From: a virus
Length of the DNA stretch: 38,928 nt
Reading direction: 5' to 3' (one strand)
Virus record (IMG/VR): IMGVR_UViG_3300044707_000508
Location: 1-38,928 of that record
The position numbers and the translations under genes are program-made. The notes under the pieces were generated by a model. It ran no database searches. It saw only the letters and a program-made list of their open reading frames with translations, and had not been told where the DNA came from. Position 1 is the first letter of the stretch, and every line of letters starts with the position of its first letter. Shown piece after piece: positions 5,349 to 13,988 of the stretch.

Positions 5349-7439
5349 CTAAGCCGCGCTCCTTACTTCGACAGCGACCAACTCTGCATCGCCTGTCATA
5401 GTGTCGTTGGTCACATCGTCCGCATTGCGGAAGACCTTTAAGCGGAACCTGTCGCCAGCCGCCAGCGAGTCGATGGTCGTGATGGTAATCTCGGTCACTG
5501 TCTCGATGCCGCTTGTGCCGTTGGCTGCGCTGTGCGCTTCGGTCCCCGCGCCGTCAAATGAGTCCGAGTCGAGGTCTGTGCCAGATTTCTCAAACTGAAC
5601 GCCCCATCGGCAGTTGCCGCTCGTTGCGGTGCTTGCCATCCAGTGAAGGAAAACTTTGAGGCCGCTGCCGAGCGATGCACCTTCGGGGATGACGCCGACA
5701 AAGACTGCGCTTTCGTCCGTGGCGGCATCGAAGTCCAAGACGGCGATGCTGTTGCGTGTGTCTAGGGTGGCGAAGGCGGTGGCAGGCGGTTGGTTGTGTT
5801 CGGCGGTGAAGACGGCGTAGGTCTTGGTGCCGCCAGACCCTCCGCCCGCCGCCGCTGCCCACTTCACTCCCAAGGTTTCCGCCGAATCGACTGTAAGCAC
5901 ATGGCCGTTCGTGCCGCCCACGGGGAGCCGCGCCGCCGTATCCGCCGCCGAGGCCACGATGAGGTCGCCTTTGGCGTCGAGGAGGGTTGCAGGGATGCCC
6001 GCGCTGACGGTCGAAGACAACTCCCCCGCCGAAAGGCTCAAGCCCGATCCGATTGTGATCTCCTCGACGGCACCTGTGCTGGCGGTTGTCCTTCCGAGGA
6101 TGCGGGCGGTGGCTTGGGTTAAGCCGCTTGAGGTGATGGAGCCGCTGGCGGCGAAGGCTGTGGTATCTTCTACGGCTGCGGTGCCGAGGGTGGGCAGATC
6201 GTCTAAATCGTCGTAGCTGTTGCTGGTGGCTACGGTTGCCAGTTGAGAGTCAAGGACAATAGTGCCGTCTGCGTCTGGGAAGGCAACTGACCTTGCTTCA
6301 GTTAGCTGCGATATATCCAAAGAGGGTCTTCCGCTGTCTTCATTTTCAAGCACGGCCACAATGCCGCCCGTTGCTGGAAAATTGTATGTAGCCCCCAATC
6401 CGCCGTTTTGTAGATATTGTGCAAACAGGTTTGTGTCGTTTGCTCCGAGCGTCATGCCAAATGCAGAAGAACCAACTTCGGCGTCGGGATTGTAGGCTTT
6501 TCCAACGTAACTTAAAATGCCAATCAGTGGATCACCCGCCGTGGTGACACCGACAAAACGACCCGCTGGCGAATCACCGCCAAGGCCAAGTTTGAATTGA
6601 TTAAGGCCCGTGGGACTTTCTAAGGTTGTCGGGATCGGCAGAGAATCACCGCCGCCCGCAACCCCGCCCGAAAGGGTTATGGAAGTTCCGTTGTTTGGAA
6701 CTTGTCCGCCATCACCGCCGCCTAATGTGGCTTGATTTGACGGGTTGGCTGCGTTCCACGCGGCCAACACGGTATCCACATCGTTCACACCATCGAAAGA
6801 CAGCGTGATGCTGTTGCCTGCGGTGCCTGCATTGTTGGCGCGGATGAAGATACTTGTGGACATCCCTGCGACTTGGCCTGTGAAACTGGCCTTGACGCCC
6901 GCCGCATGGCTGGCCGCATGAGCCAGCGTTGAACTCGGCGTCCTCGCATCCGAAAGCCGCACATCATCCCCAGCGCAAAAGCTCCCTGCCGTGTTTGAAA
7001 AAGAACCCGCCTCGACTACGCCGTTGGTGCCTGTTTTTAAGGGGAGGTTGGCGGTGGTGCCGACAGCGCCCGAATTAGTGATGTTTCCGTGGGTGTGGGC
7101 AGTCGGCGTCCTTGCATCACTGAGGCGTGCGTCATTCCCTTGGCAAGCCGTGCCTTCTGTCGTGCCGTAGGAAACATTTGCGGTAATCGTGCCGCTTGTT
7201 GTGACGGGCGAGCCGCTGATGGAAAGCCCGGTTCCAGCCAGAGCAACGCTTGTCACCGAGCCGCTGCCCGCTCCTGCCGCTGCCCATTCGGTGTCGTAGT
7301 CCGTTCCGCTGGCCTTGCGAAGCACTTGCAACGCGCTGCCGCCTGTCGGCACGCCAACACCGGGGGTTCCCTGCGGGCCTGCGGACTCGACCTCAACGGT
7401 GTTCGTCGCAGTCGTTAAAACTTCAATCACATCGCCCAT
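5349..7439 (-). CDS. Tail fibre protein
   Basis: This 696-residue protein has the modular look of a trimeric phage fibre. A short collagen-like piece (GPQGTPG, 21-27) is followed by two copies of a (N/D)D-x-RLSDARTP motif (about 102-112 and 158-168), long Gly/Ser/Thr-rich beta segments, a block resembling the common fibre repeat KGDLIVASAADTAARLPVGG, and a C-terminal beta domain of about 155 residues after a Gly/Ser hinge (AAAGGGSGGTKTY) that could be the tip. It is the largest protein of the adhesin block and likely binds the host surface. It follows the preceding gene with a 1-nt gap. Confidence 0.85.
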   Translation of the reverse strand: MGDVIEVLTTATNTVEVESAGPQGTPGVGVPTGGSALQVLRKASGTDYDTEWAAAGAGSGSVTSVALAGTGLSISGSPVTTSGTITANVSYGTTEGTACQGNDARLSDARTPTAHTHGNITNSGAVGTTANLPLKTGTNGVVEAGSFSNTAGSFCAGDDVRLSDARTPSSTLAHAASHAAGVKASFTGQVAGMSTSIFIRANNAGTAGNSITLSFDGVNDVDTVLAAWNAANPSNQATLGGGDGGQVPNNGTSITLSGGVAGGGDSLPIPTTLESPTGLNQFKLGLGGDSPAGRFVGVTTAGDPLIGILSYVGKAYNPDAEVGSSAFGMTLGANDTNLFAQYLQNGGLGATYNFPATGGIVAVLENEDSGRPSLDISQLTEARSVAFPDADGTIVLDSQLATVATSNSYDDLDDLPTLGTAAVEDTTAFAASGSITSSGLTQATARILGRTTASTGAVEEITIGSGLSLSAGELSSTVSAGIPATLLDAKGDLIVASAADTAARLPVGGTNGHVLTVDSAETLGVKWAAAAGGGSGGTKTYAVFTAEHNQPPATAFATLDTRNSIAVLDFDAATDESAVFVGVIPEGASLGSGLKVFLHWMASTATSGNCRWGVQFEKSGTDLDSDSFDGAGTEAHSAANGTSGIETVTEITITTIDSLAAGDRFRLKVFRNADDVTNDTMTGDAELVAVEVRSAA

Positions 7440-7440
7440 T

Positions 7441-7809
7441 TTAGCGCGTTACCTCCCGCGAGACTTTAGCAACCCCCTCGACCAGCCGCTTGACGGCTCC
7501 GGTGGAGGATTCGATCTCAAGGTCGTAGACATACCGACCCGCCGTGATCGCGGACATTGAAGCCGCCGAGGCTGAAAGCGTGACAAGCCCGCCTGCTGCG
7601 GAGATGACCACGCCGCCGTTGGCAGTGGTTAAAGAAAGCGCAACCGTAGCCGAGTCTGGGGTTGCTCTGAACATGGCGCGTCCGGTGTAGCCTGTAAGAT
7701 TTACAATAACGTCATCGCTTTTGTAACGAAACGCCTGCGAGAGGGTCTGCCCTTGCGGGAGACAAAGATCAGCCTGCGCGGGACAGTCGCCGTAGAGGGT
7801 GTCACTCAT
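7441..7809 (-). CDS. Tail/baseplate-associated beta-rich protein
   Basis: From the ATG at 7809, which overlaps the upstream stop as ATGA, the product has 122 residues. It contains a pattern seen in a widespread small phage tail protein: FRATPDSATVALSLTTANGG, an ITLSASA-like strand block and a final GRYVYDLEIES...VKRLVEGVAKVSREVT. I know the pattern from genes next to tail fibres but no firm function. A role as a fibre or baseplate connector is inferred from its place directly before the fibre gene. Confidence 0.7.
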   Translation of the reverse strand: MSDTLYGDCPAQADLCLPQGQTLSQAFRYKSDDVIVNLTGYTGRAMFRATPDSATVALSLTTANGGVVISAAGGLVTLSASAASMSAITAGRYVYDLEIESSTGAVKRLVEGVAKVSREVTR

Positions 7810-7991
7810 TTGTTGCGATCCCTCCATGCTTTGCGGGCGCTCATATACGCAATGAAAACACCCATAACCAAGGCGGATACGCGCATCCCTGTCTCAAGGT
7901 GCGGGAGCAGGGAAAATATCACACTGCCGAGGGAGGTGGTCACACCGACCAGAGGGCGCGAAAGAAATTCCATGGGGTCGTGAAAGCTCAT
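7806..7991 (-). CDS. 61-residue membrane protein, second holin candidate
   Basis: The start at 7991 overlaps the preceding stop as ATGA and the stop overlaps the next start the same way. The product has two hydrophobic segments (about 14-27 and 34-48) and a basic tail (ARKAWRDRNK), the topology of small holins. It sits inside the fibre block rather than next to the endolysin, so the genome carries two holin-like proteins. It could be a holin, an antiholin or an unrelated small membrane protein. Confidence 0.7.
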   Translation of the reverse strand: MSFHDPMEFLSRPLVGVTTSLGSVIFSLLPHLETGMRVSALVMGVFIAYMSARKAWRDRNK

Positions 7992-8533
7992 TGCTCGTAG
8001 TTGTCGATGATGATCCCATTTGAAACGACCATGACCCATGTCAGATTGCCGTGGTCGAGATATTCAATTGTCCCGCTATAAGGCTGGTTCGTGTTCGTGC
8101 TTCCCGCCAGCGCGCGCATCGTTGTGACGTTGCTGGTGTTGGTGAGGGCTGCCAGCGGGAGGCCGAGGTTGGTGCGGGTCAATGCCGCATTCGATACCGC
8201 GAGGCTGTTGAATGTAACATCGTTGGTGGTTCCCAACCCAATCGCCGTGCGGAACCCTCCCCCCGCAGTCACGGTCCATCCGCTTCCTGCGCTGTCGTAG
8301 GACATAGCGGGGCTACTGTCGTCCTGATCTACTAATGCTCTGGATTCTTCCGCAATAATATCGACCACGCTACCATCTCCAACAAAAGTTAAGGTATTTG
8401 TGAATACTAAGGCGTTTCCGTTTGTCGGTCCAACAACGGTGTTGTTCGTCGTATTAAATCCAAGCGTCTTGATCGTCTGACCGTAGCCGGTGGCCGCGCA
8501 GAGGGTGGCGAGAAGGATGCAAAAGAATTTCAT
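7988..8533 (-). CDS. Tail-fibre-like protein with a Sec signal peptide
   Basis: The 181-residue protein begins with an apparent cleavable signal peptide (MKFFCILLATLCAATGYGQ). The rest is Asn/Thr-rich with fibre-like beta segments: LGTTNDVTFNSLAVSNAA and RTNLGLPLAALTNTSNVTTMRALAG resemble repeats in phage fibres. Virion proteins normally assemble in the cytoplasm, so an export signal is unexpected. It lies between two putative tail genes and is coupled to the membrane protein gene downstream (ATGA). Confidence 0.7.
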   Translation of the reverse strand: MKFFCILLATLCAATGYGQTIKTLGFNTTNNTVVGPTNGNALVFTNTLTFVGDGSVVDIIAEESRALVDQDDSSPAMSYDSAGSGWTVTAGGGFRTAIGLGTTNDVTFNSLAVSNAALTRTNLGLPLAALTNTSNVTTMRALAGSTNTNQPYSGTIEYLDHGNLTWVMVVSNGIIIDNYEQ

Positions 8534-8537
8534 AATG

Positions 8538-9635
8538 TTAGAGTTTTGCGGCGGTTAGCGAGCCGTCATTCGCTACACTAATGCTCCACGTAGAGTTGTC
8601 CGGTGACTGCAAATAAAAGAAAGCAGCGGGACTCACCGTGACCGGAACGCCCCCGGTTGTCGCAATAATGTCATTGCCAAGGGTAACGAGGGCTTGCGTC
8701 ACGGTTTCGATCTTGCCGCTCTGGCTTACCTCCACTTCCATCGTCGCCTCAATGTTGGCCGATGCGCTGATCGCGTTGATTAACTCTGTCGTGTTGAAGT
8801 TAAGCGTAGCCGTTTTGCCGTAGACCGGGGTTAAGGCTTGAGCCACGGTCATGAGGGGGAGCGCGACTTGGCTTTTCGCTCCGGTAAAGGCTATGCGATA
8901 AATTCGCCCCGCAATCCCGGTCACGCGCACGTTGCCCGTGCCGATAGGCGAAATTGCTTCAAGCGCATCCTCTACCGCCGTAGTCGCGGCCCGCGCCTCA
9001 ATAACGCTGGTCGTGGCCGTAAGGGTGTATCCTGTTCCCGCTGTGGTCGCCGTGTAGCTAGTTATTGCGCTAGTTGTGGCCGTTGTGTTCGCGTAGAACT
9101 GACTGCCCGAGACAAGCTGCGCGGTGTAGAGCGTCGATCCGTTACTGAACCCCGTTGGCGTCCCGAATCCCGTGACCACAAAAGCCTGCCCTGCGGCAAG
9201 CCCGTGCGAACCGCTCGTCGTAAAAAGCCCGCCTGTTACGCTGGAAAAGGTCAGAGCTTGGCTTGGGAAAGTCAGCGCAAAGGTTCCATCGTAGGCGTCC
9301 GGGCTGAAGGAAAGCACTTGCTGCTCATTGGCGGCGGTTCCTCCGGTAATCGTGCGCGCGAGTGTCGCGCTGACCGTTATGGGAAGATTTGACCACGCCT
9401 GCGCGGCAACGTAGGCCGTAGCCGTCGAGGGCGGCTTTGGGCCAATGTGCAGCTTGACCGACTTAGACGAGTAATCCAGCGGCTCGTATGCGCTGCTGCC
9501 CGTGCCTGCGGTTAGGAAATAAAGCTCGTAATCGGCATTGTCGCCCTCAAAGGCAGATAAATTAGGCGGCACGCCGCCGTTGAGTCCTGCGACGAATCTG
9601 CCTGTATCGACATCCAAGTAGAGCTTGCGCGCCAT
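8538..9635 (-). CDS. Tail protein, probable fibre or baseplate component
   Basis: The likely start is the ATG at 9635 (MARKLYLDVDTGRF), since an upstream alternative overlaps the preceding gene and the motif TTGACA lies 15 nt before this ATG. The 365-residue product has an N-terminal region with YELYFLTAGTGSSAYEPLDYSSKSVKLHIG, then long Thr/Ala/Ser-rich beta-repeat stretches. I know no assigned function. Its position between tail and fibre genes suggests a connector or fibre. Confidence 0.7.
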   Translation of the reverse strand: MARKLYLDVDTGRFVAGLNGGVPPNLSAFEGDNADYELYFLTAGTGSSAYEPLDYSSKSVKLHIGPKPPSTATAYVAAQAWSNLPITVSATLARTITGGTAANEQQVLSFSPDAYDGTFALTFPSQALTFSSVTGGLFTTSGSHGLAAGQAFVVTGFGTPTGFSNGSTLYTAQLVSGSQFYANTTATTSAITSYTATTAGTGYTLTATTSVIEARAATTAVEDALEAISPIGTGNVRVTGIAGRIYRIAFTGAKSQVALPLMTVAQALTPVYGKTATLNFNTTELINAISASANIEATMEVEVSQSGKIETVTQALVTLGNDIIATTGGVPVTVSPAAFFYLQSPDNSTWSISVANDGSLTAAKL

Positions 9636-9667
9636 TTCTGGCGAGGGGGATGTCAAAGGAGTCCTAG

Positions 9668-9889
9668 CTAGGCTTGATCCGCTCTGTCGCAGCAACCGGA
9701 AAGGCGCGGGCGGGAGGCGGGGTGGGCGCGTTCTCCCTTGGCATCAAAAGCCGCCTTGGCTTCGGGCGTGTTGTCGCCGCGCTTCATGCAATTTATGCAG
9801 TTTCCGAGCCAAGGCTTTCCGCCGTAGTAGCCAAGGGCGCAAGTGAATTGGCCTCGGTCACGGGTGCGGGTTTGGTGGGGGCAGGTCAT
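9668..9889 (-). CDS. Small Cys/His-rich protein, probable zinc binding
   Basis: Starting at 9889, one base after the stop of the previous gene, the 73-residue product begins MTCPHQTRTRDRGQFTCALG and has Cys3, His5, Cys17, Cys30 and Cys33 in an arrangement fit for a zinc site, plus a C-terminal CC pair. An iron-sulfur or other metal site is possible. The function is unknown. It is embedded in the tail-tip gene block. Confidence 0.65.
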   Translation of the reverse strand: MTCPHQTRTRDRGQFTCALGYYGGKPWLGNCINCMKRGDNTPEAKAAFDAKGERAHPASRPRLSGCCDRADQA

Positions 9890-9890
9890 T

Positions 9891-10562
9891 CTAAGAAACG
9901 GTGGCAAATTCCGACCCTTCGGTGGCATAAACAATGTTATAAGTGCCAACAGGAGAATTTTGAAATCCGCCTTTTAGCCTGCCATAACTAACGGTGCAAC
10001 CCGCTGGCAATCCTTCTGGTTCTTCATATTCCTGAAAACTAACACTCCATTTTAGGCCGCTTTCGGCTGTTTCTGGATCGCCTTCAAATCCGCCATAAAG
10101 TAATTGTAATGGGCACCCATTGCCATCAATTCCCGCCCAATTACACAATGCAAATCTGGTTACAATTCCAGAACTAAATGGGGTAGTAACTGTGTAAGTG
10201 TCGGCAAACAAGTCTGTAACGCGCAGCGTGTCGTTTGGCGCAATCAAGCATGGCTGACTTCTGTCGCCAAGCTCGTCTTCATCTAAAAAGGGTGCCCACC
10301 GTCCATCCACTGCGCGAAGACTTTGATTGCTGAATATATAAATACTGCCGTTTTTGGTATACGTGTAAGTGTTGAACTGATCAAAGACCTCAACACTGTC
10401 TGGCAAATCTGCCGCTGTATAAAGGCCATCAGTAAGACCCTGTGCCGGATACATACAGCACCCCGCCTCGCAGCACGAACAACTTACTCGCCGCTGGCCG
10501 TTGACCGCCTTAGTAATGATACGCCTTACCCCGCCAGCGGTCTGCGTTTTAATCGTTGCCAT
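9891..10562 (-). CDS. Tail-region protein of unknown function, Cys-rich N-terminus
   Basis: The 223-residue protein has a dense cysteine cluster near its start (SCSCCEAGCCMYPAQGL, about 27-43) followed by beta-rich sequence with a few aromatic blocks. The cluster could bind a metal or form disulfides. It starts directly at the end of the 113-residue gene. This stretch is AT-rich compared with the head genes. I do not recognise the family. Confidence 0.7.
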   Translation of the reverse strand: MATIKTQTAGGVRRIITKAVNGQRRVSCSCCEAGCCMYPAQGLTDGLYTAADLPDSVEVFDQFNTYTYTKNGSIYIFSNQSLRAVDGRWAPFLDEDELGDRSQPCLIAPNDTLRVTDLFADTYTVTTPFSSGIVTRFALCNWAGIDGNGCPLQLLYGGFEGDPETAESGLKWSVSFQEYEEPEGLPAGCTVSYGRLKGGFQNSPVGTYNIVYATEGSEFATVS

Positions 10563-10904
10563 CTAGCAGTCTTCGGTTTGCGTCCAAGAAAGAACATTGT
10601 TGGTAATGGTCAGCACGTGCATCTGGCCTGAAACAACGGCCCGCAACGTGACCCATCGCGTCCCATTCCAGTAAAGTAAATCTCCGACATTTGTGCCGTC
10701 TGGCATGAGTCGCGTGAGCCGCGTTCCGTCTTTTGTGTAGCGAAGATCGTAAAGTTTGGGCGATTTATCACTCTCGATCAAAGTGACCTTTTTGTAGTTT
10801 GCGTCTAGGTCTTTTGCGCGGATGCTGCGAGGGGGGGCATTGCTTCCGGGGCCGGGGCGATTTTTTAGATCGTCTCTAAATTTGTGCAGATCGGGGGCGG
10901 CCAT
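10563..10904 (-). CDS. Tail-region protein of unknown function
   Basis: The 113-residue protein starts MAAPDLHKFRDDLKNRPGPG. After a charged N-terminal half it has a short beta segment, DLLYWNGTRWVTL, of the type found in phage fibre and tip proteins. The stop abuts the next ATG. It lies between two other unassigned tail-tip genes, all downstream of the tape measure gene, so a tail-tip role is likely by position. Confidence 0.65.
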   Translation of the reverse strand: MAAPDLHKFRDDLKNRPGPGSNAPPRSIRAKDLDANYKKVTLIESDKSPKLYDLRYTKDGTRLTRLMPDGTNVGDLLYWNGTRWVTLRAVVSGQMHVLTITNNVLSWTQTEDC

Positions 10905-10910
10905 ACATTA

Positions 10911-11576
10911 CTAGTCGGCGTCTTCGATGTAGTATCGTGTTTGCTTCACGATAACGCTTGGCGTGACACTTGTTCTTGCTGTGTCCTCTGTTCGCGCAAG
11001 CGGGCGTATAAGGTTTCTTGCAAATTTTTCTACAGTAGTCCCAAACACTCCCACTCCACTAAATTCAATCAGCGCATAGAGATCATCTGGCTGCGGGGGC
11101 ACAAACACCGCAGACTTTTCATTGTTAACTTGCACATATTCGTGGGTGATGACTATGGGCACGTAAGCAAATGTGATCCACGATCGCAGGTTTCCATCTA
11201 CGTCAAATGCAAGGGGATAAAACTTGGATACACTGCTTTCTCGTTCCGTTGAGATGTAGCCAAAACTCCCGTTGCGGGTAATCCCCGAAGCATACGATGC
11301 CGAGATGTAGCTTAAGCCGTTTTCGGTCTTTACTTCCCTGTCGCTCATAAACAAGCGACCACTCAATAGATACTGCTTATTGACGGCAGATGGATAAACT
11401 GGTGGCTCGGCATCCGGGTAAAACAGATTGTCCACAGCAAGGGAATTAGTTGCTCGGCAAACAAACTCGCAGGATACGCTATAAAGTCCATTTGCCTGCT
11501 CTGAGACGCTATGCGATACCAAGGCAACACCGGGAGAACCCGTGAGGCGGGAGGATGCGTGGACGAGGGAAGGCAT
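10911..11576 (-). CDS. Tail-tip protein of unknown function
   Basis: This 221-residue protein (MPSLVHASSRLTGSPGV) is beta-rich without a recognised motif. It is the first gene after the tape measure protein, 5 nt downstream. In siphoviruses that slot usually holds a distal tail or tip protein, which would be the working guess. Codon use and base composition are AT-richer than in the head genes. Confidence 0.65.
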   Translation of the reverse strand: MPSLVHASSRLTGSPGVALVSHSVSEQANGLYSVSCEFVCRATNSLAVDNLFYPDAEPPVYPSAVNKQYLLSGRLFMSDREVKTENGLSYISASYASGITRNGSFGYISTERESSVSKFYPLAFDVDGNLRSWITFAYVPIVITHEYVQVNNEKSAVFVPPQPDDLYALIEFSGVGVFGTTVEKFARNLIRPLARTEDTARTSVTPSVIVKQTRYYIEDAD

Positions 11577-11581
11577 GGCGT

Positions 11582-13978
11582 TTAGCTCAAGGCGTTTTGC
11601 GGAAGTTTCTCATTGATGCTTTTCAAGAATCCTTCGCATCGCACAAGTGTGGCATCCAAGGCCAACGCCTTGCCCATGCCGCTAACAGCATCTTTAAGCG
11701 CGCTTGCTGCCGTGGAAATAGATTCCCCCGCCGCATCGCCGCCGCTTGTCATGCTGTCTTCTGCGGAACTGCCGCCAGCGGTAACGTCATCGCCAGCGCC
11801 AGAACCTCCGTCACCGAGTAGTTTGCCCGCATCTTCCGCGCCCTTCTTTAGCTCGGGACTAATTTCTTCAAGCGTCTTGGTCAGTTTTGCATCGGCCCGC
11901 ATACGTAAGTTGTGCGCTGACTTTTGCTGCCCCATACTTTCCATTTCTGCCGCTCGCCTCAAGGCTCTGTCGTGAGAATTTTGTGCAACAGAGGCTTTGG
12001 TTTCCATGCTGCGAAGTCGTGTATCGGCCTCGTTTTGTTGTGCCATGTGTGCCGCTGCCGCTTTGCTCGCATCAAGGATACTCATGCCGCCGTCCCGGTA
12101 TTTTTGATAAGCCTCTTCAGCCGAAGTGCGGCCGAAATGAAACGCCTCACGCATCTTGTCGAGCATCCCGCTGGTATTATTGACCGCTGTGCTCATGCGG
12201 TCTGACAGACCAGTGAAGACGTTGGCGGTTACCTCGGCATCAATCTTCGCTTGATTGATCGCACCAGCAAAAGCCTGCGCGTTACCGGGAAGCGTGCTGC
12301 CATGAATCGACACTTGTTCGCTCGCCTTTTCCCCTTCCTTTAGCCATTGAGATGATTGCTCGGCGTAGGTAGATGTTGACTCAAGGTTGAGCGGGATTTG
12401 GGCGCTGCTTTCTGAGGCTAAATCAAACGCTGGCGCAATGCCCGCGGCGGCGTTGCTAGCGTCAGTTAAGTTTAGCGCGATCTGAGAACTTAGCGGCCCG
12501 CCCGACTCAAGAGCGGCGTTTGCTATTCCGAGTGATGCTGCGTATCCTGCGCCTGCGGAGTTGATGGCTTCCGTGCTGGTTTTTTGCAGGGCGAGCTTTT
12601 CTTCAATGGAAGCATGGAGTTGTTGCTGTTCTTGCAGCACCGGGGTCAGATCAAATATGGGCTGAAGAGACGCCTTATTCTTCTCAAAGTTTTCGGGCAT
12701 AGCTCGGCCAGCGGCACCCAAGTCTTCGCCAATCTGTTTTGCCGCGCTGCTCATGTAATAAGTCATTGCGGTTGCCTCCAATGAAGCTGCTTGACTAATC
12801 TTTACAAGATTATCAATGACGCTCTGGCTGATAAAAGGAAGCCCAGCTAACATGGTTGCAAAAGCGTCTGCCATACGAGATTCAAATGTGAGACCGATAA
12901 AATCAATAGTGCGCGCTGCCAATGTAGCAAATCCGCCGTCTGGCGAAAATATAGTCGCTAGAAATTGTCCAAGCGTCATTAAACCAGCCATGAAATTGCT
13001 GACAATTTCATTAATTGCGTTGAGCGCGGTCACCTTCATGGTGACCCACATGAGCGAAAGACCTTCGCCAAAATTCCCGCTAGTGATTGCTTCAATCGCA
13101 AGTTTTACGTTTTCAATGGCCGATCCGAGCTTGAACGCTTCAGAGGCGGCGCGAATCATCTTGTCGAAGTAATCGGCCAACATCATGCCAAAGCCCGCCG
13201 CATCAATCTCCGCAATCTTAGTGGTGATTTCAGCAAGACCGGGAGCCAGCTTGGTGAGCAATCCCGTAGCGAACTCGGTTGATTTATTGGAAATCGCCGT
13301 AAAGTTGTCGCCTATTGTGTCTAGGGCTTCGCGCGTTGCGTCAATGGCCGCAGGGTAGCTGCCAAGCTGCCTCCTAGCCGTCTCAAGCTCGACGCCCATT
13401 GCGCGCAAAAGCGGAATTAGTTCGCCGCCGCTTTTACCAAATAGGTCGATCGCGGCCTGCGTTCTCTTTGTGGGGTCTTCAATGCCAGCAACCAACTGCG
13501 CCAGCATCTTCATCTGCTCAAGGGGCGACTTCTGACCAAGTGTTTCTGCGGATACCCCTAGCTCGGCAAGCGTTTTGGCCTGCGTTGAGCTTTCCACGCC
13601 TGCCTCGGCAATGAACCTTTGCAGCCTGTTAATCATCGGCCCGACCGCGCTGGCGCTTGAGCCTGCGTTTTCAAAGGCGCGTTGCAGAATAGCAAGGTTC
13701 CCCGCCGACTCTCCAGTGCGGGCCGCAAGGTCGCTCAATTCGCCGCCCATGCGGATCGCCTCGGTAAATGCTGCCGCCATGTTTTTTGCTCCCAAGAAGG
13801 CGGCAGCTACGCCCGCAATCGGGATGGCAAACTTGGCAAATTCGCCCGCGAGGGCAGCAACCCTGCCGCTAAATCCTTCAGTCTGACCTTGAAAACCGGA
13901 CAAGCGACTCTGCAAGTTATCTACTGTTTTGGCGAAGGACTCGTCCTTTGCGGCAAATACTGTTGTTACGTCGGCCAT
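11582..13978 (-). CDS. Tail tape measure protein
   Basis: The 798-residue protein is long, helical and low in Cys and aromatics, with an Ala-rich hydrophobic region at about 50-75 (FAKFAIPIAGVAAAFLGAKN), further hydrophobic stretches near 330-400 and a low-complexity Gly/Ser/Asp linker (GDGGSGAGDDVTAGGSS) near 720-745. A motif region GELSDLAARTGESAGNLAILQRAFENAG is typical of tape measure proteins. It lies downstream of the frameshifted tail chaperone with one gene between. At about 1.5 angstrom per residue it would set a tail of roughly 120 nm. Confidence 0.88.
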   Translation of the reverse strand: MADVTTVFAAKDESFAKTVDNLQSRLSGFQGQTEGFSGRVAALAGEFAKFAIPIAGVAAAFLGAKNMAAAFTEAIRMGGELSDLAARTGESAGNLAILQRAFENAGSSASAVGPMINRLQRFIAEAGVESSTQAKTLAELGVSAETLGQKSPLEQMKMLAQLVAGIEDPTKRTQAAIDLFGKSGGELIPLLRAMGVELETARRQLGSYPAAIDATREALDTIGDNFTAISNKSTEFATGLLTKLAPGLAEITTKIAEIDAAGFGMMLADYFDKMIRAASEAFKLGSAIENVKLAIEAITSGNFGEGLSLMWVTMKVTALNAINEIVSNFMAGLMTLGQFLATIFSPDGGFATLAARTIDFIGLTFESRMADAFATMLAGLPFISQSVIDNLVKISQAASLEATAMTYYMSSAAKQIGEDLGAAGRAMPENFEKNKASLQPIFDLTPVLQEQQQLHASIEEKLALQKTSTEAINSAGAGYAASLGIANAALESGGPLSSQIALNLTDASNAAAGIAPAFDLASESSAQIPLNLESTSTYAEQSSQWLKEGEKASEQVSIHGSTLPGNAQAFAGAINQAKIDAEVTANVFTGLSDRMSTAVNNTSGMLDKMREAFHFGRTSAEEAYQKYRDGGMSILDASKAAAAHMAQQNEADTRLRSMETKASVAQNSHDRALRRAAEMESMGQQKSAHNLRMRADAKLTKTLEEISPELKKGAEDAGKLLGDGGSGAGDDVTAGGSSAEDSMTSGGDAAGESISTAASALKDAVSGMGKALALDATLVRCEGFLKSINEKLPQNALS

Positions 13979-13988
13979 GTTTTACCTA

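Noticed and set aside
7806-7991. Main holin of the phage
   Set aside because: It has holin topology, but the gene beside the endolysin (4084-4254) fits better; it is kept only as a second candidate.
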